Below are positions 35,908 to 44,403 of a stretch of DNA of 64,000 nucleotides, piece by piece; the stretch's first letter is position 1; every line of letters begins with the position of its first letter. The notes under the pieces are model-generated. The model was not told where the DNA came from. It ran no database searches and worked only from the letters and a program-made list of their open reading frames with translations. The DNA comes from JALSHZ01 sp964614535. Its GTDB lineage: Bacteria; Pseudomonadota; Gammaproteobacteria; UWMA-0217. The stretch covers positions 1 through 64,000 of the forward strand of contig CAZTOZ010000029.1 in the NCBI GenBank assembly GCA_964614535.1, given 5' to 3'. The position numbers were made by a program, and so were the translations under genes.

Positions 35908-38418
35908 TCAAATTTCGATTCGCCGCAGGCGCAGTGCGTTGGCAATCACCGATACGGAGCTGAAGCTCATCGCCGCCGCGGCAATAATGGGCGAGAGCAG
36001 CAGGCCGAAGAACGGATAGAGCACGCCGGCCGCAATCGGCACGCCGAGCGAGTTGTAGACAAAGGCGAAAAAGAGGTTCTGACGGATATTGCGCATGGTG
36101 GCCCGGCTGAGCCGCCGCGCCCGGACGATACCGCGCAGATCCCCCTTGACCAGCGTCACCCCCGCACTCTCCATCGCCACATCGGTACCGGTTCCCATGG
36201 CGATACCGACGTCGGCCTGGGCCAGCGCCGGCGCATCGTTGATGCCGTCGCCCGCCATCGCCACCACGCGACCCTCCCGCTGTAGCACCTGCACGATCCG
36301 GGCCTTCTGATCCGGCAGCACCTCGGCCTCGACGCGGTCGATACCGAGTTTCGAGGCCACCGCCCGAGCGGTGGTGGCGTTATCACCGGTGAGCATGACG
36401 ACGGTCAGCCCCTCGGCATGGAGATCACCAATCGCCTCGGCCGTCGATGGCTTGATCGGATCGGCGACGGCAATCGTGCCGGCGGCGCGGCCGTCGATGG
36501 CGATGAACATCACCGTCTGACCGTCGGCACGGCCCTTGTCGGCCGCAGCCGCCAGCGGGTCGCAATCGATGTCGAGATCCCGCATCAGCTTGCTGTTGCC
36601 CAACGCCACCTCGTGCCCTTCGACCCTGCCCGTCACCCCTTTGCCGGTCACCGACTGGAAAGCCGAGACTTCGGCCAGCGCCATACCCCGCGATTCGGCC
36701 CCACGCACGATCGCCTCGGCCAACGGGTGCTCGCTGGCGCGCTCCAGGCTGGCGGCCAGGCGCAGTACCGTCGCTTCATCGAAATCGGCCGTGTGGTTCA
36801 CCGCCACCAGCGATGGTTTGCCCTCGGTCAGTGTTCCGGTCTTGTCGACGACCAGGGTATCGACCTTCTCCATCACCTCCAGCGCCTCGGCGTTCTTGAT
36901 CAGTACGCCAGCGGTCGCGCCCTTGCCGGTACCGACCATGATCGACACCGGCGTGGCCAGCCCGAGCGCACAGGGACAGGCAATGATCAACACCGCCACC
37001 GCATTGACGATGGCGTGGGCCAGGCGCGGCTCCGGCCCCCAGAATCCCCAGATGATCAATGTCACCACGGCCACCGCCACGACCGCGGGCACGAAATATC
37101 CCGAGACGGTGTCGGCCAGTTTCTGAATCGGCGCGCGCGAACGCTGCGCCTCGGCCACCATGTGGACGATCTGCGAGAGCAGCGTCTCGGCCCCCACTTT
37201 TTCGGCACGCATCACCAGGCTGCCGGTGCCATTGACCGTGGCCCCGATCAGCGGGTCCCCTTCGTTTTTTTCCACCGGAATGGGTTCGCCGGTGACCATC
37301 GATTCATCGACCGTGCTGCGTCCCGAAACCACCACGCCATCGACAGGAATCTTTTCGCCGGGACGGATGCGCAGCAGATCGCCCGGCATGACCTGTTCCA
37401 CCGGCACCTCCTCTTCATTGCCATCCGAGGTGACACGGCGGGCGGTATTGGGCGCCAGCCCCAGCAGCATCTTGATGGCTTCGTTGGTGCGGCTGCGCGC
37501 ACGCAGCTCCAGCACCTGTCCCAGCAGCACCAGCGTGGTGATGACGGCCGCCGCCTCGAAATAGACCGGCACGGTGCCCCCCTCGTGGCGCATTGCCGGC
37601 GGAAACCATTGCGGAAACAGCAGCGCGACCACGCTGTAGGACCACGCCACACCGACACCGAGAGCGATCAGCGTGAACATATTGAGGTTGCGGCTGACGA
37701 GCGACTGCCAGCCCCGAACGAAAAAGGGCCAACCGCCCCAGAGCACGACGGGTGTCGCCAGCACGAATTCGACCCACTGAACCGTGCGCATCGACAACCC
37801 GGCGGGTAACCACCCCGGGGCGAGGTCGGCCACCATGGCAAGAAAAAATACGGGGAGAGAGAGCAGGACACCCACCCGGAAGCGTCGGCGCATGTCGTCG
37901 AGTTCGCTATTGTCCTCCTCCAGCATGACCGTTCGCGGCTCCAGCGCCATGCCACACTTCGGGCAGGTGCCGGGGTGGTCCTGAACGATCTCGGGATGCA
38001 TCGGGCAGGTGTATTCCACCCGGCGGCTCGCCGGCACGCCCATCGGTTCCAGCGCCATCCCGCATTTGGGACAAGTGCCCGGCCCCTCCTCGACGATCTC
38101 GGGGTGCATCGGGCAGGTGTATTTCGCGCCCGGCGGTGCGGCCTGAAGATCGGCCGGCGACGTAGAGCAACCGTGATCACCGCAGCCGGCCTCGTGGTCG
38201 CCATGCCGGTGCGCGGCATCGTCTTTTTCGCCCGGCGCGGCAGGATCATCGAGATACGACGACGGCTCGGCCGCAAATTTCGTCTTGCAGTGAGCGCTGC
38301 AAAAATAGTAGTCCCGCCCCTGGTATTCGAGATGATGATCGCTCCGTGGCGTCACATCCATCTCGCAGACGGGATCCTTCAGGGCATCGGGCGACGACCT
38401 CTCCTCAACACGGGACAT
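35908..38418 (-). CDS. copA: Cu+-exporting P1B-type ATPase with YHS and tandem metal-binding modules
   Basis: The 836-residue ATPase carries a YHS domain (KDPVCEMDV, about 15-55), a His/Cys-rich segment, and then two CPMHPEI...PGTCPKCGMALEP modules (about 98-165) in place of the classical HMA domains. The transport core has CPCALG, phosphorylation site DKTGTLTEG, GDGINDAP, VYNSLGVPIAAG and MSFSSVSVIANALR, the combination diagnostic of Cu+ (P1B-1). It pumps cytoplasmic Cu+ to the periplasm. ATG 38416-38418 lies inside the 3' end of merR (14-bp overlap), so translation is coupled to the regulator. Confidence 0.93.
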   Translation of the reverse strand: MSRVEERSSPDALKDPVCEMDVTPRSDHHLEYQGRDYYFCSAHCKTKFAAEPSSYLDDPAAPGEKDDAAHRHGDHEAGCGDHGCSTSPADLQAAPPGAKYTCPMHPEIVEEGPGTCPKCGMALEPMGVPASRRVEYTCPMHPEIVQDHPGTCPKCGMALEPRTVMLEEDNSELDDMRRRFRVGVLLSLPVFFLAMVADLAPGWLPAGLSMRTVQWVEFVLATPVVLWGGWPFFVRGWQSLVSRNLNMFTLIALGVGVAWSYSVVALLFPQWFPPAMRHEGGTVPVYFEAAAVITTLVLLGQVLELRARSRTNEAIKMLLGLAPNTARRVTSDGNEEEVPVEQVMPGDLLRIRPGEKIPVDGVVVSGRSTVDESMVTGEPIPVEKNEGDPLIGATVNGTGSLVMRAEKVGAETLLSQIVHMVAEAQRSRAPIQKLADTVSGYFVPAVVAVAVVTLIIWGFWGPEPRLAHAIVNAVAVLIIACPCALGLATPVSIMVGTGKGATAGVLIKNAEALEVMEKVDTLVVDKTGTLTEGKPSLVAVNHTADFDEATVLRLAASLERASEHPLAEAIVRGAESRGMALAEVSAFQSVTGKGVTGRVEGHEVALGNSKLMRDLDIDCDPLAAAADKGRADGQTVMFIAIDGRAAGTIAVADPIKPSTAEAIGDLHAEGLTVVMLTGDNATTARAVASKLGIDRVEAEVLPDQKARIVQVLQREGRVVAMAGDGINDAPALAQADVGIAMGTGTDVAMESAGVTLVKGDLRGIVRARRLSRATMRNIRQNLFFAFVYNSLGVPIAAGVLYPFFGLLLSPIIAAAAMSFSSVSVIANALRLRRIEI

Positions 38419-38866
38419 GGCCGATCTCCTGCGGTGCCGAAACGGCCACTCCATCCTGCCCCGACGCAACCGACTCGATCAAAGGACAGATGGCGCCTTC
38501 TTCCACTAACGGCTCGGGCATCCACTGCCACAACGCATTGGCGCTCTCCATCCGGCGCTGCAATGCTTCCAGTTCCGCAATCTTGCGGCGGTTCTCTTCG
38601 ATATGGGCGGCGAGCATCTGGCGAACATCGTCACAAGGCAACTGGCCACTGGCCGCCTGGGCGAGGATGTGGCGAATCTCGTTCAGAGTGAAACCCAACC
38701 GCTTCGCCATGCGGATAAAACGGACTCGCTCCACTTCACGACGGGAAAACAGCCGGTAACCATTTTCCCGATGGCGCGCCGGCGCGATCAATCCGATCCG
38801 CGCGTAGTATCGAACGACATGCGCGGGTACCGCAGCAGCGCTCGCAAGTTCATTGACTGTCAACAT
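38405..38866 (-). CDS. MerR-family copper-type transcriptional regulator
   Basis: The 153-residue regulator has the MerR winged helix (LTVNELASAAAVPAHVVRYY, ENGYRLFSRREVERVRFI), a dimerisation helix (about 80-115), and cysteines in LPCDDVRQ and AICPLIESV that could bind metal. It resembles the CueR/HMRR group rather than drug-responsive MerR proteins. GGCGAGGAGG precedes the ATG. Its probable target is the 20-bp-spacer promoter at 39420-39451, which would give an autoregulated operon containing the Met-rich protein, the regulator itself, the ATPase and the oxidase. Confidence 0.88.
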   Translation of the reverse strand: MLTVNELASAAAVPAHVVRYYARIGLIAPARHRENGYRLFSRREVERVRFIRMAKRLGFTLNEIRHILAQAASGQLPCDDVRQMLAAHIEENRRKIAELEALQRRMESANALWQWMPEPLVEEGAICPLIESVASGQDGVAVSAPQEIGHVPC

Positions 38867-39010
38867 ATTTTCCTCCTCGCCTTCAGGGATGGCTTTTTCT
38901 TCGGCACGCGGCCATCCGTCCCGCGAATGCGGGCACGCCGGCTGAGACACCAGCCAGCCACCGGTACCAATCCGCGGCCGGCGGGTGGCCCGACGCCCCA
39001 ACCGTGGCGG

Positions 39011-39364
39011 CTATTGCTTTTTCTGCAGCTCGACCAACTCCCGCAACAGCTTCTCGATATTGCCCAGGCGCTGCTCCATCGTCTGCATGTGCTGCATCAT
39101 CATTTGTCTGCGCTGCATCATCATCGGCATGCCGCCACCTCGCGGGCCGCCCATCATCGGCATCCCGCCCTGGGGAGGCCCCATCATCCTGCCACCGCCG
39201 GGACCGCCCATCATCGGCATGCCCGCTTGCGGCCCTCCCATCGGCATGGCGTTACCCCCATTTGTCATCGTGTCGTCGTGGGTGCCTTCGCTGTCGGCAA
39301 GAACCGGGGCCGACAGAGTTGCAGCCATCAATCCAGCCAGTAGAGTCGTCTTGCTCATTTTCAT
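39011..39364 (-). CDS. Exported Met/Gly-rich copper-binding protein
   Basis: The 117-residue protein has a signal peptide (about 1-23, ending VLA-DS). A low-complexity region then repeats Gly-Met-Pro-Met-Met-Gly-Gly-Pro units (about 36-80), followed by a helical C-terminus (MEQRLGNIEKLLRELVELQ) that may form a coiled coil. Methionine-rich motifs of this type bind Cu+ in the periplasm, so a copper chaperone or sponge is likely. It is the first gene behind a MerR-type promoter and precedes merR. AGAAGGAGAACG lies before the ATG. No named family is evident. Confidence 0.75.
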   Translation of the reverse strand: MKMSKTTLLAGLMAATLSAPVLADSEGTHDDTMTNGGNAMPMGGPQAGMPMMGGPGGGRMMGPPQGGMPMMGGPRGGGMPMMMQRRQMMMQHMQTMEQRLGNIEKLLRELVELQKKQ

Positions 39365-39419
39365 GGTCGTTCTCCTTCTGTTTCGGGTTGTCCGGTCTCT
39401 GCTTTCAGGAACTGAATTC

Positions 39420-39451
39420 AGCCTACCGGGTGTGCGCTACGCACAGGTCAA
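39420..39451 (-). promoter_or_regulatory. MerR-type promoter with 20-bp spacer and internal dyad
   Basis: On the minus strand TTGACC (-35, 39446-39451) and TAGGCT (-10, 39420-39425) are 20 bp apart, longer than the usual 17. A perfect palindrome TGTGCG-TAG-CGCACA lies within the spacer. An over-long spacer with a central dyad is the defining layout of promoters untwisted by MerR-family activators such as CueR. It drives the Met-rich protein gene and probably merR-copA-oxidase-SHOCT. Confidence 0.72.
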
Positions 39452-39555
39452 GCATTTATTTCCATCCATTCGAAATCGAATCCATCACGGGCCGGCCCGG
39501 CCGATGGCTCCATCAGCGATCCTGGAATATCCGTGGCTCAGTATCCCTCCTCGTA

Positions 39556-40011
39556 TCACGGCGAATCCTTCACCACCGTGATGGTGATTTTCTCCGAGAT
39601 CAGTGGCGGATCCTGGGGCTCATGATTCTCATCACCCAGCAATAGCTGCAAACTGTGTTTGCCAGGCGGTAATTCCAGAACCGTTTCGGTTTCTCCATCA
39701 TCGAAATGGAGATGGCGCGCATCACGGGGAATCGGCTCATCCAGGTCGGGCAGCCGGTCGACATCGATCAGCAGGTGGTGATGCCCCGCCGTATGGCGGA
39801 TTTTTCCCTTGGTTCCGGCGGGAGTGATTCCAAACCCACGGATACCAAAGCGCAAATGGACAGGGCTGGTGACGACCGCGCCATCGCTGATGTTCTCGAA
39901 ATAGACCTTGGCATGCGCTCCCGGCGAGTGTGCCTCCACCGCCGCGCCAGCCGACACCAGCATCAGCAGCAGGGTCAGTGCCGACGCCTTGAATCGTGCA
40001 TATTGCTTCAT
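39556..40011 (-). CDS. DUF4399 exported protein
   Basis: The 151-residue protein has a signal peptide (about 1-25) and a DUF4399 domain with KVYFENISDGAVVTSPVHLRFG, the HTAGHHHLLIDVD histidine cluster, RHLHFDDGETETVLELPPG and LLLGDENHEPQDPP. The histidines suggest a metal-binding beta-sandwich in the periplasm, though the family has no known function. ATG 40009-40011 is chosen because GGAGG lies nine bases upstream; an ATG three codons earlier abuts that site and is unlikely. It is the last gene of the upstream copper block. Confidence 0.8.
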   Translation of the reverse strand: MKQYARFKASALTLLLMLVSAGAAVEAHSPGAHAKVYFENISDGAVVTSPVHLRFGIRGFGITPAGTKGKIRHTAGHHHLLIDVDRLPDLDEPIPRDARHLHFDDGETETVLELPPGKHSLQLLLGDENHEPQDPPLISEKITITVVKDSP

Positions 40012-40037
40012 TTTTTCCATCCTCCAATATTCATCCA

Positions 40038-40523
40038 CTATCGACTCTCATAGACGCTGGTACGGCCATCGTCCCCGAAGGCCACAATGTCGTACCGGTC
40101 TTTCCTCGGACCTTCCATCCCGGGCGACCCCATCGGCATGCCGGGGACGGCCAACCCCTTGATCCGGGGCTTTTCCCACAACAGCCGGGCAATGACCTCG
40201 GCCGGCACGTGCCCTTCGATCAGATAGCCGCCGATGCGGGCCGTATGACAGGATTGCAGACTCGAAGGTACGCCCATGGCCTCCTTGACCCGGGGCATGT
40301 CCTGGCGGTCGTGGCTCTCGACGGTAAAGCCGTTTTTCTCCAGATGCCCGATCCATTTGCTGCAACAGCCGCAGGTCGGGCTCTTGTAGACGACGATATC
40401 GACATCGGCCACGGCCACGCGGCTCTGGTAGAAGGCAAAGCCGCCAGCCAAAGCCAGGACGATGCCCAGCAACCAGGGCCAGACGGCACGGCCGCGGTTT
40501 TCGGTGCGATCCTTTTTCTTCAT
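40038..40523 (-). CDS. DUF411 metal-binding protein, membrane-anchored
   Basis: The 161-residue protein has an N-terminal hydrophobic anchor (about 14-33) and a DUF411 domain with YKSPTCGCCSKWIGHLEKNG, SLQSCHTARIGGYLIEGHVP and PGMPMGSPGME. DUF411 proteins accompany copper-resistance genes, and the CGCC cysteines and Met-rich tail are thought to bind metal. It overlaps the cytochrome c gene by ATGA and lies 26 bp before DUF4399. It is probably periplasmic-facing and part of copper handling. Confidence 0.85.
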   Translation of the reverse strand: MKKKDRTENRGRAVWPWLLGIVLALAGGFAFYQSRVAVADVDIVVYKSPTCGCCSKWIGHLEKNGFTVESHDRQDMPRVKEAMGVPSSLQSCHTARIGGYLIEGHVPAEVIARLLWEKPRIKGLAVPGMPMGSPGMEGPRKDRYDIVAFGDDGRTSVYESR

Positions 40524-41008
40524 TGGTTGCCTCCAGTGGTTATGGCGGCCTGGGCATTGCGGCGCGCCCAGGCGGAATAGATTTCATCGCTCCAGTGCGA
40601 CTGCACCCAGGCGATGACCGCATCGATTTCCTCACGGCTCAATTTGTCGCCAAACGGCGGCATGCTGCCCCCCAGTGGCACCCCTCCCCGGCGAATGGTC
40701 ATGCGCAGCATGTTTTTCGGGTGATGCCAGGTGTGGGCCGTGCCATTGAGCGGCGGTGGCGGAAATTTTCCATCGCTGTTCGGCTGGCGCCAGTTGGGAT
40801 CACCACTGGCGTCCGAGCCGTGGCAGCCAGCACAGTTTTCCCGATAGACCTTTTCACCGCGCGCCACCTGCGCCTCGCTGTACCAGCGCATCTGCTGCAG
40901 CAAAGTCTTGCCGGCATCCGGCGCCGCACTCTGTTGCGCGCTGCCATCGCAGGCCGCCAGCAGAGCGGATGCGGCCAACGCCAGCCATACTGTTTTGCGG
41001 TTGTTCAT
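40520..41008 (-). CDS. Mono-heme cytochrome c lipoprotein
   Basis: The 162-residue protein has a lipoprotein signal with lipobox LLAAC (Cys20) and a class I cytochrome c domain with heme motif CAGCH at about 59-63. Met in GGSMPPFGDKLSREEID is the likely distal ligand. It would be membrane-tethered in the periplasm. Cytochromes of this kind occur in copper-resistance operons next to CopA/CopB and could accept electrons from copper oxidation (inference). GAAGGAGGC precedes the start. It overlaps the DUF411 gene by four bases. Confidence 0.85.
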   Translation of the reverse strand: MNNRKTVWLALAASALLAACDGSAQQSAAPDAGKTLLQQMRWYSEAQVARGEKVYRENCAGCHGSDASGDPNWRQPNSDGKFPPPPLNGTAHTWHHPKNMLRMTIRRGGVPLGGSMPPFGDKLSREEIDAVIAWVQSHWSDEIYSAWARRNAQAAITTGGNQ

Positions 41009-41088
41009 CCGTTGCCTCCTTCGTTTTCAGTCGTTGCCAGGGCTCGAGCCCTGACGGCTGAACCGGTTCCTCCAGTACCACCACGTCG

Positions 41089-41126
41089 CCCGCCGCGCGC
41101 CCCGCAGACGGGGATGGCGCGGCGGG
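41089..41126 (-). terminator. Large GC hairpin after copB
   Basis: Ten-base arms CCCGCCGCGC/GCGCGGCGGG enclose a smaller CCCC/GGGG stem. It lies 17-54 bp past the copB stop codon on the minus strand. There is no T-tract, so it may attenuate rather than end transcription into the cytochrome c gene. Confidence 0.4.
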
Positions 41127-41142
41127 CTGGTGAGGTTCCCGC

Positions 41143-41847
41143 TCAGTACCAGGCACGAATGCCGACGACGAACTGGGTATCACTGGTTTCTCCGCCAGCG
41201 GCTTCGACATAATCGGCCGTATCGCCGAAAACGCCTTCCCAGTTGATGCCGACATAGGGCGCGAATTCACGGACGATTTCATAGCGAAGACGCAACCCGG
41301 CCTCGACCGACGAGAGACCCGCGCCCTGCCCCAGTGCATCATCCTTCTTGCCGTTGACGACGACCTGAAGCTCCGGAGAAAGCACCAGTTTCTGCGTGAA
41401 CATCACCTCGTATTCGGTATCGAAACTCAGCTGGGTACGCCCCTCCTCGCCGATATAGAGCGCGGCATCGATATCGAAAAAGTAGGGCGCCAGACCGCGA
41501 AAGCCGAGGGCCAGCCAGTTCCGTTTTTCATCGGATGGCTCCAGGTCACTGCGCGCACCGATCTGGAAATCCCAGTACGGCGCCACGGCCCGGCTGTAGC
41601 GAAGCTGGACCTCGGCCTGCTCCGTCTCGCCATCGACGCGTTCGACATCGGTCTTGATCCACAGCTTGTGCAGGTCTTTTCCGAGCCACGCATCCGCCTC
41701 CAACACCACCGGATCCTCGTCGTCGCCGCTGCGTTGCTCGAACTGGTCGATCATCAGCTTGACCAACAGCGGATCGTCTTCCATCCCGGCATGCAGGGGG
41801 GCCGAAACGGCCACGAGCGTTGCCAGTGCAATCAATCTCTTTTTCAT
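41143..41847 (-). CDS. copB: Copper resistance protein B (outer-membrane)
   Basis: The 234-residue protein has a signal peptide (about 1-20) and the CopB/PcoB beta-barrel domain: DAWLGKDLHKLWIKTDVE, VQLRYSRAVAPYWDFQIGAR, ALGFRGLAPYFFDIDAALY, AGLRLRYEIVREFAPYVGINWE and a C-terminal WY typical of outer-membrane proteins. It lacks the long Met/His-rich N-terminal region of many CopB proteins. GAGGAGG of its ribosome binding site overlaps the stop of the upstream multicopper oxidase, indicating one operon. Confidence 0.9.
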   Translation of the reverse strand: MKKRLIALATLVAVSAPLHAGMEDDPLLVKLMIDQFEQRSGDDEDPVVLEADAWLGKDLHKLWIKTDVERVDGETEQAEVQLRYSRAVAPYWDFQIGARSDLEPSDEKRNWLALGFRGLAPYFFDIDAALYIGEEGRTQLSFDTEYEVMFTQKLVLSPELQVVVNGKKDDALGQGAGLSSVEAGLRLRYEIVREFAPYVGINWEGVFGDTADYVEAAGGETSDTQFVVGIRAWY

Positions 41848-41858
41848 CTTCTTCCTCC

Positions 41859-43721
41859 TCAGGCAACGATGACGTGACGAAACATGCCCGCCATGTGATA
41901 CAGCAGGTGGCAGTGATAGGCCCAACCGCCCATCGCATCGGCCGTCACCAAATAGCTGATGCGCGCGCCTGGCTGGACGATGACGGTGTGTTTTCGCGGT
42001 ATATGGTCGGGATCACCGGTCTCCAGATCGCTCCACATCCCGTGAAGGTGAATCGGATGATTCATCATCGTGTCGTTGAGCAGATTGATCCGCACCCGTT
42101 CACCGAATTTCAGCCGGAGCGGTTCGGCGTCGGCAAACTTGATTCCGTTCATCGACCACATGTACCGGCTCATATTTCCGGTCAGATGGAGATTGATCTC
42201 CCGTTCGGGATCGCGTGGATCGGGGGTTTTGCCAAGGTTGCGCAGATCGGCATAGGTCAGCACCCGGCGGCCATTGCCGCGCAGACCGACCCCCGGATCA
42301 TCGAGCCGGTATTGGGGCGCATCGGCGCGCATATCGACCTGTGGACCGTATTCCGATTTGGCGTGGACCACCGGTTGAGCACTCCCATAGCCGGTTGCGC
42401 CACTGCCAATGGTTCCGGCGCCTTTCATGCCGCCCATGTCGTGGCCCATCTTGGAATGGTCCATCCCGTTCATGCCGCCCATGTCATGGCCCATCTTGGA
42501 ATGATCCATCCCTTTCATGCCACCCATGTCGTGGCCCATTGCGCCATGGTCCATCATCGACATATCCATGCCCATGTCACCGTGGGTGAGAATCGGCGCC
42601 GGATCCAGTTCGGGAACCTCGGCTTTCAGGGAGGGGTCGGGCGTCAACGTGCCCCGGGCGTAGCCACTGCGGTCGATGGCCTGGGCAAAAACGGTGTAGG
42701 CCTGTTCACTGCTCGGCTCGACGATGACATCGTAGGTTTCGGCCACGCCCATGCGGATTTCATCGACCGTCACCGGCTCCACGTATTGGCCATCGGCGGC
42801 GACCACCGTCATCTTCAGGCCTGGAATGCGGACGTCGAAAAAGGTCATCGCCGCGGCATTGATGAGACGCAGGCGAATTTTCTCACCACGCTTGAACAAC
42901 CCCATCCAGCCATCGGCGGGCGCCACCCCGTTCATCAGATAGGTGTAGGTGTAGCCGGTGACATCGGAGATGTCGCGGTCGGACATGCGCATCTGGTTCC
43001 ACATGCCCCGCCGGGCCCAGAAGCCCTTCCAGCCGTACGCCTTCACTTCGGCCAGCGCCTCACCGAACGTGCGCTCGCGGAAGTTGTAGTAGTGGGAGAG
43101 TTTCTTGAGCTTGGCATAGATCCGCGCGGGGTCCTCGTCGCTCCAGTCGGACAGCAGAACCACATAGTCCCGGTCGTATTCGAACGGCTCCGGCTCGATC
43201 GGATCGATGACAATGGCTCCATAGGCGCCGGTCTGTTCCTGCCAGCCGGAGTGGCTGTGGTACCAGTAGGTGCCACTCTGCACGACAGGAAATTGATATT
43301 TGAAGGTCTCTCCCGGCTTGATGCCCTTGAAGCCGTCACTGATGTGGGGCACGCCATCCATCGCGCTGGGCAGGATCAGTCCGTGCCAATGGATGGAGGT
43401 GTCCTCCGCCATGTGGTTGGTGACGTTCAGCGTGACCGTCTCACCCTCCTTGAAGCGGAGCACCGGGGCCGGGACACTGCCATTGATGGCGGTGGCGATA
43501 CGCTCCTTGCCGGTGAAATTGACCTTGGTCGGCGAATAGCTGAGATCGAAACGGGTTCCCCGCAGCGTCTGCGGCCCCTGTTGCTGGCGCATGATCGCAC
43601 CGAGCGCGGTGGAACCCATGCCGACGGCGCTCAGGGCGGCGCCCACGGTCAGACCCTGAACGAAACGACGACGCGACAGATCGACACCCGCGAGCACACG
43701 CGGATCAAAAGAACTGCTCAT
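41859..43721 (-). CDS. copA: Copper resistance multicopper oxidase, CopA/PcoA family
   Basis: The 620-residue Tat-exported oxidase has the leader SRRRFVQGLTVGAALSAVG. The copper sites are IHWHGLILP, YWYHSHSGWQ, HPIHLHGM and YHCHLLYHMAGMFR. A central region (about 385-440) carries HDMGGMKGMDHSKMG repeats encoded by a 45-bp tandem repeat, which should bind many copper ions. This is the PcoA-type oxidase, longer than the CueO-like one at 34320-35825, and it partners CopB directly downstream. It is not the Cu+-ATPase that shares the copA name. Confidence 0.93.
   Translation of the reverse strand: MSSSFDPRVLAGVDLSRRRFVQGLTVGAALSAVGMGSTALGAIMRQQQGPQTLRGTRFDLSYSPTKVNFTGKERIATAINGSVPAPVLRFKEGETVTLNVTNHMAEDTSIHWHGLILPSAMDGVPHISDGFKGIKPGETFKYQFPVVQSGTYWYHSHSGWQEQTGAYGAIVIDPIEPEPFEYDRDYVVLLSDWSDEDPARIYAKLKKLSHYYNFRERTFGEALAEVKAYGWKGFWARRGMWNQMRMSDRDISDVTGYTYTYLMNGVAPADGWMGLFKRGEKIRLRLINAAAMTFFDVRIPGLKMTVVAADGQYVEPVTVDEIRMGVAETYDVIVEPSSEQAYTVFAQAIDRSGYARGTLTPDPSLKAEVPELDPAPILTHGDMGMDMSMMDHGAMGHDMGGMKGMDHSKMGHDMGGMNGMDHSKMGHDMGGMKGAGTIGSGATGYGSAQPVVHAKSEYGPQVDMRADAPQYRLDDPGVGLRGNGRRVLTYADLRNLGKTPDPRDPEREINLHLTGNMSRYMWSMNGIKFADAEPLRLKFGERVRINLLNDTMMNHPIHLHGMWSDLETGDPDHIPRKHTVIVQPGARISYLVTADAMGGWAYHCHLLYHMAGMFRHVIVA
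42424..42548. repeat. 45-bp tandem repeat (about 2.8 copies) inside the multicopper oxidase gene
   Basis: Units begin at 42424, 42469 and 42514 with only a few base differences, and the third is partial. Each full unit encodes fifteen Met/His/Gly/Asp residues of the copper-binding region. The near-identity suggests copy number can vary by replication slippage without breaking the frame. Confidence 0.9.
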
Positions 43722-43828
43722 GATTGATAACTTCCTTTCCAGGCCGGCGAACGGATACGGGCCGGCATCGGTTGAAAAAACGATTGGTTTGTTTCAGATC
43801 GGCCGCGAGCGCGGCCGGCGAAAGGAAG

Positions 43829-44233
43829 TCAGACCCGGGGCGGGCGAAAGAGCGCGTCGGAAAAAAGTGGTAGAAGGGCGGAATCCGGCACCATCAGCAC
43901 CAGCCGGGCACCATGACCGGAAAAAGGGGAGACGACGGGCAGCAACCCCATCGCGCAGGTGGCGCAGTGGCCGGAGAGGCACTGCGCGCCAATGCAACAG
44001 GCACTGGCATTGCACTGGTCGCAGTCGGCTTCGGCCATCGCGACCCTCTCCATGTCGGAGGCGGCGCTGGCGTCCATCATGGCCGCATGATCCATCGCCA
44101 CCGCATGCGTCATGCCGTGCATGGTATTCATATCACCACCAGTCTCCACGCTGGCCATCACCCCCTGCAGCGGCGCGAACAGCAACGCAACGGCGAGGAA
44201 AAGCGAAAGAACCTGTTGGTGGAGACGAGACAT
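43829..44233 (-). CDS. Exported Cys/Met/His-rich protein upstream of the copper oxidase
   Basis: The 134-residue protein has a signal peptide (about 1-27, ending VMA-SV). A Met/His stretch (GDMNTMHGMTHAVAMDHAAM, about 33-53) and a cysteine cluster (CDQCNASACC, AQCLSGHCATC, about 71-94) suggest copper binding. I recognise no firm family; small Cys-rich exported proteins often begin cop operons. An ATG three codons upstream (44242) is possible. TGTAAT at 44262-44267 (minus strand) is a reasonable -10. It is the first gene of the block leading into the oxidase, copB, cytochrome c, DUF411 and DUF4399. Confidence 0.7.
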   Translation of the reverse strand: MSRLHQQVLSLFLAVALLFAPLQGVMASVETGGDMNTMHGMTHAVAMDHAAMMDASAASDMERVAMAEADCDQCNASACCIGAQCLSGHCATCAMGLLPVVSPFSGHGARLVLMVPDSALLPLFSDALFRPPRV

Positions 44234-44403
44234 GCCAACCATTGTACCGAGATTGATTCGCATTACAACCAAGCCAGGATGAGCAAATGTTCATCTGGAA
44301 GGCCGGTCACGCTTTGCATGAGGCACGAAAAACGGAGGGGCGCAGTCGTTTTTCCAGGCCATTTTGCTAGACTCCGAGGCTTTGCCACCGTCGCCACAAC
44401 GCC

